From Humulus lupulus (Eukaryota; Streptophyta; Magnoliopsida; Rosales; Cannabaceae), in the NCBI RefSeq assembly GCF_963169125.1, contig NC_084798.1:106347970-106411969 (forward strand): a stretch of 64,000 nucleotides of DNA. Reading direction: 5' to 3'. Under the pieces are notes generated by a model. It was not told the origin of the DNA. It saw only the letters and a program-made list of their open reading frames with translations, and did no database searches. The stretch's first letter is position 1; each line of letters opens with the position of its first letter. A program made the position numbers and the translations under genes. Shown here piece by piece: positions 1 through 11,591 of the stretch.

Positions 1-1110
1 ATTCCAGCAACCATTTTTTTATCGTTAAAATCACCATATTCAATTTATAAACTAATTTTTTTCTCAAAATTCAATAAAAATTCTGTAGGAAGTTAATTGA
101 GTAAAATATCATAACATGAGACTTAAAATCCTCTTTTAATTTCATAAAAATTAACACATTCATCAAGAACATTATTTATGCATGCAACTCATATTTTTAT
201 CAACTTTTACCCAATTATTTTGAAAAAAAAAACAGCAAGCTTAATTCTTTGTAAAACTCAACTTTTGTCTTAAAAATTACATAAAATCATTCATGCCTAA
301 AATCTCATTATGCTCTTATAATATGCATGATTCTACTAACATAATCACATGAATCCTTTTAAAATCATTTGTTGCAATTCCATGAAAGCCAACAAAACTT
401 TTTCAATAAAAATAGCATATAGTAAATTTATACCATATTCACATATGCCTTATTTTAACCTAGCATATTTCTATCATTATTTTCATGCATCTCATAATTT
501 AATCATTCAAAATATAACATGCATCTAACAAAATTTCATGATCAAAATATCAAGATTACCACTTGTTCTCTTACCCATATATCAAAGGTCCTAAAACATG
601 GATCAAATATTTTGTAAATCACACAACATATCAAGAACACCCTTGGGTGTACCTAGGCCGAAATCACCTTACAAGTGTTCATAGATTATAACAATTTTTT
701 TATGCATAGCAAAATCAACATCACAACCCTTAAACACAAATCATGCCCTCACAAAAATCCAAATCCTATACATCAATCCTACCCAAAATCAACCATTAGC
801 ACCATTAGCAAAACCTCATGTACAACCCACCAAAAACAATATAAGGCTAAGGAAAAGACCATTACATCTCTTGATTGTAGAATCAAGAACACAAAAGATC
901 AATACCACAAACTCCACACCCTTGTTCAAGCCTAGGGTTTTTATGGGAAAGCCACCATGAGGAGAAAGAAGAATCCAAACACACACAAAACATAACACAA
1001 ATCAATATCATATTATCAAATAAAGAGATTAAACAAAGAGAAAACAAGAAGACATACTCTAGGGGTTTCCTCTTCACTTTCTTCTTCCTTCTTCCTTTCT
1101 TTCTTTCTTC

Positions 1111-1163
1111 CTCTCTCTCTCTCTCTCTCTCTCTAGGTCACGGCAGCCACACACACACACACA
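1111..1163. repeat. (CT)12 and (CA)8 microsatellites
   Basis: A perfect (CT)12 run spans 1111-1134 and a (CA)8 run spans 1148-1163, about 13 bases apart. Confidence 0.95.
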
Positions 1164-3727
1164 AGAGCAATGGCTCTTCTCTCCTTTCTTAGCCCCTTTA
1201 TCACAAATCCTCTCATAAAGTCTCCCCAACAATATTAAGGTAAGTTTCCATTTCTCTTTTATTTTCCTTGATTTTTCTTTATTTCAAAAAGATACAAAGG
1301 GATAAGATATGATCATGCCTATCCCCAAATGATCATGGTCTTCAAGTCTTGATTTTTTTTACCATTTTAAGGAAATATTCCATTCCCACTAGGTCACACG
1401 CCCACTCCTCATTTCCCTTTTCTTTTCTTCTTTTTTTTTTTTATAAATAAATTACTCAATTAAATCTAAAATAAGGAAACCTAAAATGTGTAGAAAATCT
1501 ACACATGTGCACCATGCTATCATACACTAGCACACACTAAATTACTAGGGTGCATTACTATCTATCATGCACCTTAGTGCATTCCACCATAGCTCACATA
1601 AATACCTCATTTGTCACACTTAAATAAAATGTAACACTAGTAGTAAAATAACATGTTACACAATTATTCACTTGTTAAATTAATTAACCAAAACATTTCT
1701 AACAATTAAATAAAATAACAAACAATCAAATAAAACAAATAAACAATTAAATAAAATAACAACACTTAAATAAAACAATTCATCACACTTAACATTTAAA
1801 TCAAATAAAGCACAAAATTTAAATAATAAAAAAAAAAATTTGGTGCACTACAATCTCATGAAAACAAACAAATTCTCAAACATCCCAACATATTGCATAA
1901 GAATCTATCTAACTTCCTTACCTTGTCCAAGCAATATAAAAAGCTGGATACTTCAAAACGAGCCTAGATTAATAATCAAACACTCATCTTAATATCATGT
2001 AAAGCATACATGAACACTTCAAGCATATCCCACGTGTGCATGGGCCATGCACACGTGGCACCTATCTCACATAAGTTGCACCATAGTCTTAATTCTAGCA
2101 ACACATCCACACAACAAATCATACTCACAAGTCTCACATAAAATCATAAAAAATAATAATGTCATTTCACTTATCAATCCTCAATGATTTTAAACAAGAA
2201 ACATAGGCTTAATCAAAGAGCATATAATTGTGCATAAAAATACACTTTCATCTAACATGCATACGCAAGAACATTCTCAAAATCATGTGACATATTTTAT
2301 ATTCTTTTTCTATAATTCATAATTTCATAAAATAATACTATTAATAATTAATTAAATCTAGTAAAAGGAACTCATAACATGTACATTATAAATAACGTTA
2401 AACATGCATGATTTCTAACTTCACAACTATTAATATAAAGTTTCATCACATGTGTGTATTTAATTGCCTTATCTATTTAACATACATTCTCACATTAAAT
2501 TATAGAGTTTCTTAAATAAATGCAAGAACAACATGTACAAAATTTACACTTGTTTGCATCTTAATCATATAACATGAACTCAAGACATAATTTGCTTTAT
2601 TTTAAACTATCTTTGCAATTTATCATTCTAAAACAATAAAAATCAGCAAGCTTAAAATCACATAACATTCCAAAAAAGCTTACAATTCTTTTTTAACAAT
2701 TTTTACAATAACCCTAACATATTTCTACACCTTATACATCTTAATATTACAATTAGCATGCAAAACTAATCAACAACAAAATCAAACCATTCTAAAACCC
2801 ACCATACTCATGAGGCCGAAACCCACATAGTCTAACACTAAAAATATTATAAATAGACATATCATAATAAATTGTTTTAAAATAACAACAAGGAGCAAAC
2901 ATAATCTCATCATTCATTTTAAAATACCTAGGATGAAATCTCATATGACATTATCGTAAAAAAATATTTACCAATTTGACATGCTCATAATTAATAGTTT
3001 TAAAAAAAAAAAAAAAGAATAAAGAAACATGACACCATTTCACAACTCTTTAAGGTACCCTAGGCCGAAACCATATATGCATGCTTCTATCTCCAAATTT
3101 ACATTTTAATTATCAAGGCATCAAGATTTATTGATACAACAATAACCCAATATTAATCTTTCAAAAATACAATTCAAAACTCTTAACAATTTTCATGAAA
3201 CCGTAACATGTCCTATTCCAAAAACATAAACAATTGATAGACAATAAATTAAAATAAAAATAAAACCTCGCATGCATTATCTAGAGATAGAGAAAACACA
3301 AAATCATACACAAATCATAGCATACAAAAATCCTAATAATTCTAATACAACACTTGCAAAGGTGAAACCCAGAAACAACACATCATCAAGGCGAGTCCTT
3401 CCTCACCTTGAGTACACACAAGCCGAATTCCAAAAAACTATCACCTCTTGATTGCTAACTCCAACACCTTAGCATAAACATCAAACTATTAGGCCAACCA
3501 AAACCAAATTTTAATCAACCAAACATAAGAGACTAAGAAGAATTATCTTACCGTTGTAGACCAAACCATAAGCCAAAACCTCAACAAATGTTCTTGTGAT
3601 ATTCACCTAGCATCACCATGAATTTTCACAAACATAGAATCAAGAAGAAGAAGAAACCATGAACCTCAATGAATACCTTAGGGACTTCGAAGACCCTTCT
3701 CTTCTCTTCCTCTTTCTTTCTTCCTTT

Positions 3728-3731
<4 letters not shown>

Positions 3732-3763
<32 letters not shown>
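3732..3763. repeat. (TC)16 microsatellite
   Basis: Perfect TC dinucleotide run within a longer pyrimidine-rich tract. It creates Ser-Leu and Arg-Glu repeat reading frames on the two strands that are not genes. Confidence 0.95.
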
Positions 3764-3767
<4 letters not shown>

Positions 3768-3856
3768 TCTTAGAAAAATACCATTTTAAGGAAAAGTTCA
3801 GTGGGACCTTGATAAAACATGCAAACATATATTTAACAATTATTTTGTAAATAAAT

Positions 3857-6449
3857 AAGTTGACATACTTGGAGTCCTTAGCGCTCAGCAGGTTTTCACC
3901 CTCCAACGTTCAGTTCAGTTACACTTAGCCAATACTGTAGTTATCCATACAGTATACTCGGATTAATTATGACACATAATTCATTATTATTATTTTGGGC
4001 AGTTTGGTAAACTTATTTGTAAGGATTTATGATCCTTATTTGGTTTTAAACCCATTAAAGAAATTCATACAAAAATATTTGACACTACACTCTAAGTCTC
4101 GGGGAGACCTATCCTAAGGTCTTGATACCTAGGCTCGGGTATCAGAATAGTATTTTCCCACATCCCGCTAAAAATCTTATTCTTTCAATGTATCGCTATT
4201 AACCTGCACTTTCAACAAGTCGGTTAAAATATGTAAGATTTTAGCTGGTATTATATCCAGAAAATACTAATAAATTCCTTAATTATTTTTTTAAAGAAAA
4301 TAAACTCTTCATTTCCGTTTTATTTTTCTTAAGGTTTTCATCTCTAAAAACTATTTTAAGAAAATTGCCTAATTTGTCTTAATTAGGAAAACCGTTAAAA
4401 ATTTCCCTTCTTGACTAGTTAATTTTTCCAAAATCAATTAATCAATTTCTAGAAAAATAATTCACTTAATTATTTTATCAAAATATAGGGTTTTAAATCC
4501 TCTTTGAATTTATTAACTATTAATAAATTAAATCTTTTATTTTTTTAAAAAGAATAAAAATTGTTTAATAAAAATAATTCACACTAAACTCAAAGTGGTA
4601 ATTTTAGTGAAAATATATTTTCAAGACTTACCAAGTTTATATCTTGAAATAAGCAAAATTTTACTTTTTACCTTATGTTCCAAAATCTCATTTTTACACT
4701 ATGTGTGAAAAACCTATTTTTCACATTTTTAACTACATACTTCGCTAGTTCATAACTTGAAATTTACTTACCCAATTGTTACCAAAATTTCCCAATTCCA
4801 TTTTTGGTATGCCATTTAGGTCTTTGTAAAATGTTAGGTCAAAATGAGCATTTTTTGATTGGTGAAATCATTTTCGAGCAATGAGGTAAAAATGACCTTA
4901 TTTTCAAGTCCTTATTTTTTCCAAACTTTGACAGTTAATAACTTTCAAACCGTTCAATATTTTCTTACCAACTTTTACAGTGGAATACTAGGTTATGCCA
5001 AGAATATGGCCAATGTTTTCATTTTCCCTATACAGTGGCTATCCAAACTTGGTTCCGAAAATAAAAATACGAAAAAAATAGTTTTTTTACCTAAACTTTG
5101 AAATAGCATAACTTACTCATTTCTAAACATTTTTGAGTGTTTGAAAAGCTAAATTTTATGTACTCAATCTCAACAATATCACAGTAAAATTTAATTTTAC
5201 AAAATGAATATACAGTGGCTGCTTGACCCCTTGGAAGTCACAGCTCAAAACATGTTTTGTTTTAGGGTTTCGTACAAAACCCTTGGGGGTTTTCGTTCCT
5301 ATTTTCAAAAATCAATACACAAGCATCATAAAAATTATAAAACAACTACCATATCCTTATTACATCACTAATAAGAAAATTTAAGCATTAAATATACAAA
5401 ATAACACTTAAAACTATAAACCCTACAACAAAAATCATCAAAATAGACTTTTTACCTCTTTGGTGTTCTTGCTAAGGTGTGGATCATCCTACTAGCTTTG
5501 GCTCCTTCAAAATCTTTCAAAAACTCTAACCAACTTCCCCCAAAAACATAGTTAATTAGCTATTTGAAACTCTAATATTAAAACTTGACAAAAGTCTAGA
5601 TTAATGAAACTTTACCTTAGGGAAAACCCTTCCTAGAGAAAGACTTAGCTTCCAAGTTTCCTTGGTGTTCTTTAGGTTGAATATTGAGAGAAAACTTTGA
5701 GAGAGTTTTCAAAAAAGATGATAGTGAGAGAGTGAAAGTGAGTGGTCGGTTCTTAGGGGGAGGTTAGAAGAGTTTATACAACTCTAATTTATCCTAAAAA
5801 CACTCAAGTGTTTTACCCACTTGCCTTTATCCCTAAAATTTAACTAAAAGGAATTTAACTTAATTATTTTTTTTTGTTCACACCTTTAAAAAAAAGTCAC
5901 ATGGCCGGCCACCATTTCATGTTATCTAGTTATATATATATATAAATATTTTGACTTTCTACACCTTTTTCACTTTTATTAAGTTTTAATCACCAAAGTT
6001 AACTTTAATTAATTAAATTAAATGTCTCTCACAATTAATTTAATTAATCACACAATAAAATTTAACCTAAGGTCCATTCATGGAATAAAATTCCCCATTT
6101 CGGTAAAATTCAGCATTTAACACAAAATGGCCTAAAATTTCCATTTTCTCTTAGGTTTATTATTTTTGACCAAACTTTAATTTTTATGAATGTATTTTAT
6201 GCCCAAAATATATTTTCCATAGTTTTTCATTTATTTTATGAGATTCTGACCCGATCAGGGTTTTTGTGTCGGTCCAGGACCGAAAGTCTTAGCTTGACTT
6301 ATAATTCACAATATTCATAATTTGGCTAGCAATAACTCATGGAATAATTTCCAAACAAATATAATATTATTTAAAATAATATTCTTAACTCGAGGACAAA
6401 AATCCCGACCTGAGTCGTTTTAAGGTACCTGAAAATACAGGACGTTACA
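3857..6449 (-). mobile_element. Truncated LTR, family C (third copy)
   Basis: From 3857 to 6449 the sequence follows the 3' two-thirds of the two complete family C LTRs at 11592-15489 and 46117-50101. It shares the opening gttgac-acttggagtcc segment and ends in the same ggacgttaca. About the first 1.25 kb of the LTR is absent; unrelated AT-rich DNA lies there instead. The terminal ca at 6449 abuts the minus-strand gypsy pol. Read on the minus strand it would be the start of a 3' LTR (tgtaacgtcc...), matching the pol orientation. No polypurine tract and no integrase lie between RNase H and this LTR, so a deletion or a separate insertion must be assumed. Confidence 0.8.
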
Positions 6450-6573
6450 CATAGATTCTAACCTTGTATCGTAGTAACCCTTCCTTGGACATAGAGAATT
6501 CATAGTCGCCATATTCTTGTACCAAAGCCTTTTGTTTCACTAGAGTGTCATCTACTTTCTCCCCTTCCCTAAT

Positions 6574-6909
6574 CTAATCTAGCAAGGTGGACTGTAGGGT
6601 GATATTCACTAGGCCTCCTATTACCAACTCTATTGCAACACTTATGATCTCTTTCTGCAATGGTGCTTGTACCGTACTCTTGGCCGGGATACTTGCATGT
6701 CCCTGCCTACTCAATGTGTCAGCCACTACGTTGGCCTTGCCTGGGTGGTATAGAATTTCGCAATAAAAGTATTTTACTAATTCTAACCATCTCTGTTGTC
6801 TCATATTCAAATCCTTCTGAGTGAAGAAGTATTTTAGACTTTTATGATCGGTATAAATCTCGCACTTATCATCGTATAGGTGGTGACTCCAAATCATTAC
6901 AGCAAACAC
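6574..6909 (-). pseudogene. Ty3/gypsy RNase H fragment
   Basis: This 111-residue open segment carries the gypsy RNase H hallmarks: YTDHKSLKYFFTQKDLNMRQ near residues 19-38, RWLELVKYF, and YHPGKANVVADTLSRQ near residues 54-69. RNase H would degrade the RNA strand of the RNA:DNA hybrid during reverse transcription. It continues upstream in another frame toward the RT connection domain, so the enzyme is broken. Downstream only a short linker remains before the LTR. Confidence 0.85.
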
Positions 6910-7368
6910 TACTTCTACCAGCTCTAGGTCATTAGTATGATACCTTTGTTCATACTCCTTGAGCTATCTCGATGCATAGGCCAATACTTTAGCATTTTGC
7001 ATCAGTACGCATCCCAATCCATTCTTGGATGCATCAGAATACTCCTCAAACCTTCCCTCTTCAGTAGGAACACAAAGAATAGGTGCAAAGATCAATTTTT
7101 CCTTCACGATTTGAAAACTCTCTTTACATTTCTCAGCCCAGGTGAACTTCTAGTGCTTGTGTGTCAGATTTGTCAAGGGCGTTGTGATCTTGGAAAAGCC
7201 CTTAACGAACTTCTTGGAATAACCCGCTAACCCTAAGAAACTTTAGAACTCAGATGCATTCTTGGGTTGCGACCAATCTCTTTTAGTCTCAATCTTAGGT
7301 GGGTCCACTACTATTCCATTATTGGACACTATATGTCCTGTGAAGGTTACTTGTTCCAATCAAAATTC

Positions 7369-7899
7369 TCATTTGGAAAACTTAGTGTAAAGTTGATGTT
7401 CTTGAAGCCTGTTGAGTGTGAGCCTCAAATGCTCTTCATGCTCCTCCTTAGTCTTAGAGTTGATTAGGATGTCATATATAAACACCACTACAAACTTGTC
7501 CAAGATGTCCTTAAATACTTTGTGCATCATATCCATGAATGTTGTTGGGGCATTAGTGAGTCCAAAAGAAATCACTAGAAACTCGTAGTTCCCATAGCGA
7601 GTCATGAATGCTGTCTTGGAAATATCTCCCTCCTTCACCTTCAACTGATGGTACCCAGATCCCAAATCAATCTTCGAGAACACTGATACACGTTGCAGTT
7701 GGACAAAATGGTCGTCTATCCTAGGCAAATGATACTTTATCTTGATTGTGACCTTATTGAGTTCTCGGTAATCGATGCACATTCTCATACCTCCATCTTT
7801 CTTTTTAAAAAATAGTATCGATGCAACCCATGGTGAATGACTTGGTCGAATGAAACCCTTGTCTAACAACTCACGTAGTTGGGTCCTAAGTTCTTTCAA
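7369..7899 (-). pseudogene. Ty3/gypsy reverse transcriptase fragment
   Basis: This 176-residue segment covers the fingers and palm of a gypsy [77 protein letters not shown] and [14 protein letters not shown]. In active family members the last motif has two adjacent aspartates (FIDD). Here the first is tyrosine (FIYD), so the catalytic site is damaged in addition to the flanking frameshifts. It lies in the same minus-strand pol remnant as the RNase H and protease pieces. Confidence 0.9.
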
Positions 7900-8153
7900 C
7901 TCTGCAGGTGCCTTTCAGTAGGGTGCTTAGATATTGGTGATGTTTCTGGTGCATGATTGATTACAAATTTGATTTATCTGTCAAAGGGTAATCCTAGTTT
8001 ATCCTCAGGAAACACTTCAAGGAATTCACAAACTATGTGAACATTCTCTGGTTTCAACTGTGTTTCTCTAAATTTATCCACAACACTTGCCAAGTATGTT
8101 GAATACCCATGTTGCATCATGTTTAGAGCTTCCAAGGCTGAAATGATAGGTAT

Positions 8154-8504
8154 TCAGAATCCCGTCAGGTCTCCCTTAAAAGAAAAAGATCCACCTTCAT
8201 CTGGTTTGAACAATACTATTTTCCTTCTACAGTCTATAGTAGCTCCAAATTTGGTTAACCATTCAATGCAAAGAATAACATCACAATCTGACATGTCTAA
8301 CTCTACAATGTCTGCTAGACATTGCCTACACTCGACTACTATAGACACTGATTGTAACCACCTAGATGACAACATAACCTCACTTGATGGTAACATTGTA
8401 CTAAAACTACTCCCAAAGATATTACAAGGTAATCCCAATTTATCAATTACATTTAAGGCAACCGTGACAACCATGCTATTGTTGGCTACCTCTCCCTGGG
8501 TCAA
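8154..8504 (-). pseudogene. Ty3/gypsy protease-region fragment
   Basis: The minus-strand reading contains DMSDCDVILCIEWLTKFGATIDC followed (in shorter words) by CRRKIVLF. This matches the conserved segment just after the aspartic protease of plant gypsy elements, usually D-VILGMDWL--x-A-IDC. The DSG active site itself is not convincingly visible. The GMDW glycine is replaced. It lies between the zinc-knuckle remnant and RT, as expected. Confidence 0.7.
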
Positions 8505-8574
8505 AGAAAAGACTCTAGCTGAAACTCAATTGACATTGTTTCCTTGTCCAGATCCCACCTCCACTATGGGAAAT

Positions 8575-8645
8575 CCTTCTTCAAGTGGCATGCTTGACTG
8601 CACTTGTAGCATATGTTTGAGCCGGCCTGACATTCTTCTAAATGT
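8575..8645 (-). pseudogene. Gag zinc-knuckle remnant
   Basis: In one minus-strand frame the sequence reads NICYKCSQACHLKKDFP, a CCHC knuckle (C-x2-C-x4-H-x4-C) in which the final cysteine has become phenylalanine. The knuckle is the RNA-binding end of gag. A stop follows immediately. Its place, upstream of the protease segment on the minus strand, fits a gypsy gag-pol. Confidence 0.65.
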
Positions 8646-9217
8646 TTGCGTGAAAAATTGGGAAATTGGGGAACTCGATCCTGCGGTTCTGGTGGTTTCC
8701 GCGATTGTGATTGTTGTTGTGGCAATTGTGATTACCATTAGGAGCTAAACCTTAGGCCTCTTATCAGTGTCGGTATTCTAACCCTTTTGGGCCTTCTTCT
8801 TGTTACTCTCTTGTAAGGCCATATTTGTGTTGACCTCTCTCATTGCAACATTATCTTCCCATATGCGGTCTTCCATGGACTCATCATCTAAATCTTTGTC
8901 TAGAATCTCAGCATAGCTAACTAGCACTCTAGCTCTATACATGTCATTTTGACATCCCTAGCTATCATAGGCTTGAGTCCCGTTATTAATCTCTGAACTC
9001 TCATGGCCTTTGTTGGGACTATCTTAGGTGCAAACTTTGCAATTATGTCATTTTTCTGGGCATACTTGACACTGAAAGACTACCCTGTGTCAGCGTCAAA
9101 ACTCATCAACTTTGGTTGCTAGTGCTATAGGGTTGTAGTACTTTTTGCTAAAGACTTGTACAAAGTCACCCTAGATCATGGTGTCTAAAGTTCGAGTCTA
9201 CTTAACTACATCCCACC

Positions 9218-10294
9218 TGTAAGGATTAATGCCCTAAAAGCATGTAAAGAAATTTTATAGATTTAAATATAAGTACAATTTTATTATGTTTGAATGTTAA
9301 AATTAATAATATAATAATATCAAGAAAATTCCTTACTCATTCATGAGAATATGATCTTGTATTGGTACAAGAGAATTAAGATAATATATAATAAATAAAA
9401 TAGTCAATAACATATTAAAGCAAGGAATCTTTAATGAATGGTTACTAGTGCGGTTTACTAAGCATACGGGATGCGAGTGATCTAGATTCAGATTATGGAT
9501 GTGGATAGACATCCTGGTAAAGGTCTTGTATATAATAGAGATTATACATGACACGATCGATCAGAATTAATTAACTTTATAAACTTGTCGTTTAACATAA
9601 AGATTTGATTCTTATCATAATAGATGTTAATTTGTAGATCAATCTAAATCCTTAGTATGTATGAACTCCTGTTTATGTTTATTGGATCTTTTGATTCACT
9701 TGTTAAGGTTTCTTAGGATAATGAGGCTAATTATATTTTTTTGGAGATTCATTATTATGGATGGCTGGGAACATGATTTACAATAATGGAATCCATAGTT
9801 TCCTAACAGATCGAATATTGGTTCCCTTAAGGGTTCTTTCTGAAACTAAATTGTTATTGAGCTCCAATCTATAATTTGATATAGATAATTTATTTGTTAG
9901 TGACATAATGGTACTTAAGGATGAAGAGGTAATTAGATGGGTATAAAGGTAATCTTGACCAACTCTAATTAACGAACCAACAAATGAAGGACAAAACTAC
10001 ATTTGTTGATTATATCAATGGACTACAAGACAAAACTCTCTAAATATAATTTTATAAATACTTAGAGTGAAATTCCATATTTATAGTGGAGTAATCATGG
10101 AATTAATAAATAAGATTATTATATTAAAGAGTTTAATTGATAATCTATTTTATCAGAGCTTCGTATTATAGGTCAATAGTCCCCAGATCACCTTTGTCCT
10201 ACACTGTGAAGGATAGGGATGTCAAAAGAAAGATTTGTAAAGAGAAGGACTTAATTGCAAATGAATTAATTGTCCAGGGCAAGGAAATAATTTT
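9218..10294 (+). mobile_element. Ty1/copia LTR fragment (same family as 33233-38361)
   Basis: It starts with TGTAAGGATTAATGCCCTAA, the same start as the copia LTR at 33233. It stays alignable with that LTR, once the two insertions there are removed, until aaggaaataatt near 10290. The last roughly 900 bases of the LTR are missing, and the MULE pseudogene begins within about 25 bases. The left flank is the gypsy gag remnant. The copy shows the uninterrupted state of the two sites used by the nested insertions in the 33-38 kb LTR, which confirms those insertions. Confidence 0.8.
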
Positions 10295-10613
10295 GGATGG
10301 CTAGGATTGAATTCAGAGATGTTCACACTAAATGTACATCACGGGGGTAATTGGTTTAATCCAAATGGAAACTTGAAATATGAGGTAGGACAGGTGGCTT
10401 GTTTTGATGGTTGTGTAATGGATAAGTTTGGCATGTTGTACATGGAGAGGTTTGTCAAGGAGCTTGGATATGAGCTTCCGTTTTGTTTCTAGTTCACACC
10501 GAAAGGTAAAGTGTTCCATGTTAGGAAGAGAATAATCACAGACAAGAATGTGCTTGAGTTGTTGGAAGACATGGAGGTAAAAAAATATAGACATGTTGAT
10601 GTCTATATAATTA

Positions 10614-10633
10614 CCCCCCCCCCCCCCCCCCCC
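10614..10633 (+). repeat. 20-base poly-C tract
   Basis: An uninterrupted run of 20 C inside the MULE pseudogene. The coding frame differs on the two sides, so slippage in the run is a likely cause of the frame change. It could also be an assembly or sequencing artefact. Confidence 0.9.
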
Positions 10634-11120
10634 ATGTTGTTCCTCATCCCAAGCTACATTGAAAAGATGTGTCATTGAGGCACTGCCTAATGATGCTGAT
10701 GTTAGGGTAGATGTGGTTGTTAGTGCTAAAGCGGATGATTATGTCATTGATAAGAGGGAGTTTGAAAGGGTCATAAATGGTTATGAGGATGTAGAAGGAG
10801 AAAAGGTTAATGGTGATGAGGAATTTGTTATGCATATGCCTGATGATTGGGGGGAAAGTGATCAAGAGAATGATGAGTATGATTCTGAAAGTGTAGAGGA
10901 TGATGAGGATAGTGAAGATGTTGACTGTCAAGAGATGGGGCATATTTGGCCAGAGATGATTATGACTTGGGTGACATTACCCAAGTTGAAGTTGAGATGG
11001 CGGAAGCATCCCAGCCACACCCTGGCAGCACAAGTAAGGGTGCATCCAACTTTGTAGATGAGCTTGACATGGGAAATGAAAGTCAAGTGTTACATGGGAA
11101 ATGAAAGTCAAGTGTTAAAT

Positions 11121-11348
11121 GATGTTGATTTGGGCCACACACCAAGCAAAACTCAGGTCCATGAAGATGTTGATTTGGGCCATACACCAAGCCAAACTCA
11201 GGTCCATGAAGATGTTGATTTGGGCCAAAGTCCAAGGGAAACCAACCAAGCCCATGAAGAGCTTGATTTGGGCCACACATCAAGCCAAACTCTATTCCAT
11301 GAAGAGTCTGACTTGGGCTAGTGTTCAAGGCAAACCGAGCATAAAGAG
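11121..11348 (+). repeat. 45-bp coding minisatellite in the MULE linker
   Basis: Five head-to-tail units (11121, 11166, 11211, 11259, 11304) of 45 bp, one of 48 bp, encode about 15 residues each, of the type DVDLGHTPSQTQVHE. Units 1 and 2 are nearly identical; 3-5 diverge, and unit 5 contains a stop. Just upstream, a 25-bp unit around aaatgaaagtcaagtgtta is also duplicated (about 11070-11118). All unit lengths are multiples of three except the upstream one, so the array expanded while coding. Confidence 0.9.
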
Positions 11349-11591
11349 AGTACACAACAGGAGGTCCAACCAGATGCTGATTTGGGCAAAGGAAACTCTG
11401 CTGAAGACAATGATTTTGTTGAAGAGTATGCCCTAGATGATGAAGAAGAGAGGCAATATGAAGAGAATATTACTAAACCTAGCCGATGGTGGGGTTCTGT
11501 GAACGAAGTGTGTGGGCAGATCCAAGCAAACAACTCAGATGGAGGATATGTGGATGAAGATGAACTGCAGAGCATAGACAGTGATGATGGT

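Larger units (their letters stand above)
1..3856. other. AT-rich non-coding repeat-derived DNA, no gene seen
   Basis: No credible coding region is present. The stretch is very AT-rich with many catgcat-like words. Two parts look distantly alike: both contain a ggccgaa/gccgaa word, a ctcttgattg word, and a pyrimidine-rich run ending in (CT)n (around 640-1140 and around 3060-3770). This resembles two diverged copies of a long plant LTR or its untranslated leader, but I could not define termini or target duplications. The right edge is where similarity to LTR family C begins, near 3857. Confidence 0.5.
6450..9217 (-). pseudogene. Ty3/gypsy gag-pol remnant (gag, PR, RT, RNase H; integrase missing)
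   Basis: Read right to left on the minus strand, the order is gag remnants (about 9200-8760), a decayed zinc knuckle (about 8640-8580), protease-flanking sequence (8504-8154), RT (7899-7369), a frameshifted RT connection (about 7260-6930) and RNase H (6909-6574). This is the PR-RT-RH order of Ty3/gypsy. Stops and frameshifts separate the blocks. After RNase H the pre-integrase linker runs to about 6450 and stops at the LTR edge, so the HHCC zinc finger and the DDE integrase are absent. The RNase H words HPGKANVVADTLSRQ and the RT wording fit chromovirus-like gypsy elements; lineage assignment is inference. Confidence 0.85.

Noticed and set aside
3640..3906. Frames with Ser-Leu or Arg-Glu runs
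   Set aside because: Translations of the (TC)16 microsatellite.
8119..8748. A 209-codon plus-strand open frame
   Set aside because: Opposite strand of the gypsy zinc-knuckle and protease region, which has clear family motifs on the minus strand.
9218..10294. Solo copia LTR with duplication ccacc
   Set aside because: The right end is missing and no matching duplication was found; called a fragment.
11083..11355. Minus-strand frame with repeated GPNQHLHG
   Set aside because: Antisense shadow of the coding repeat in the MULE linker.
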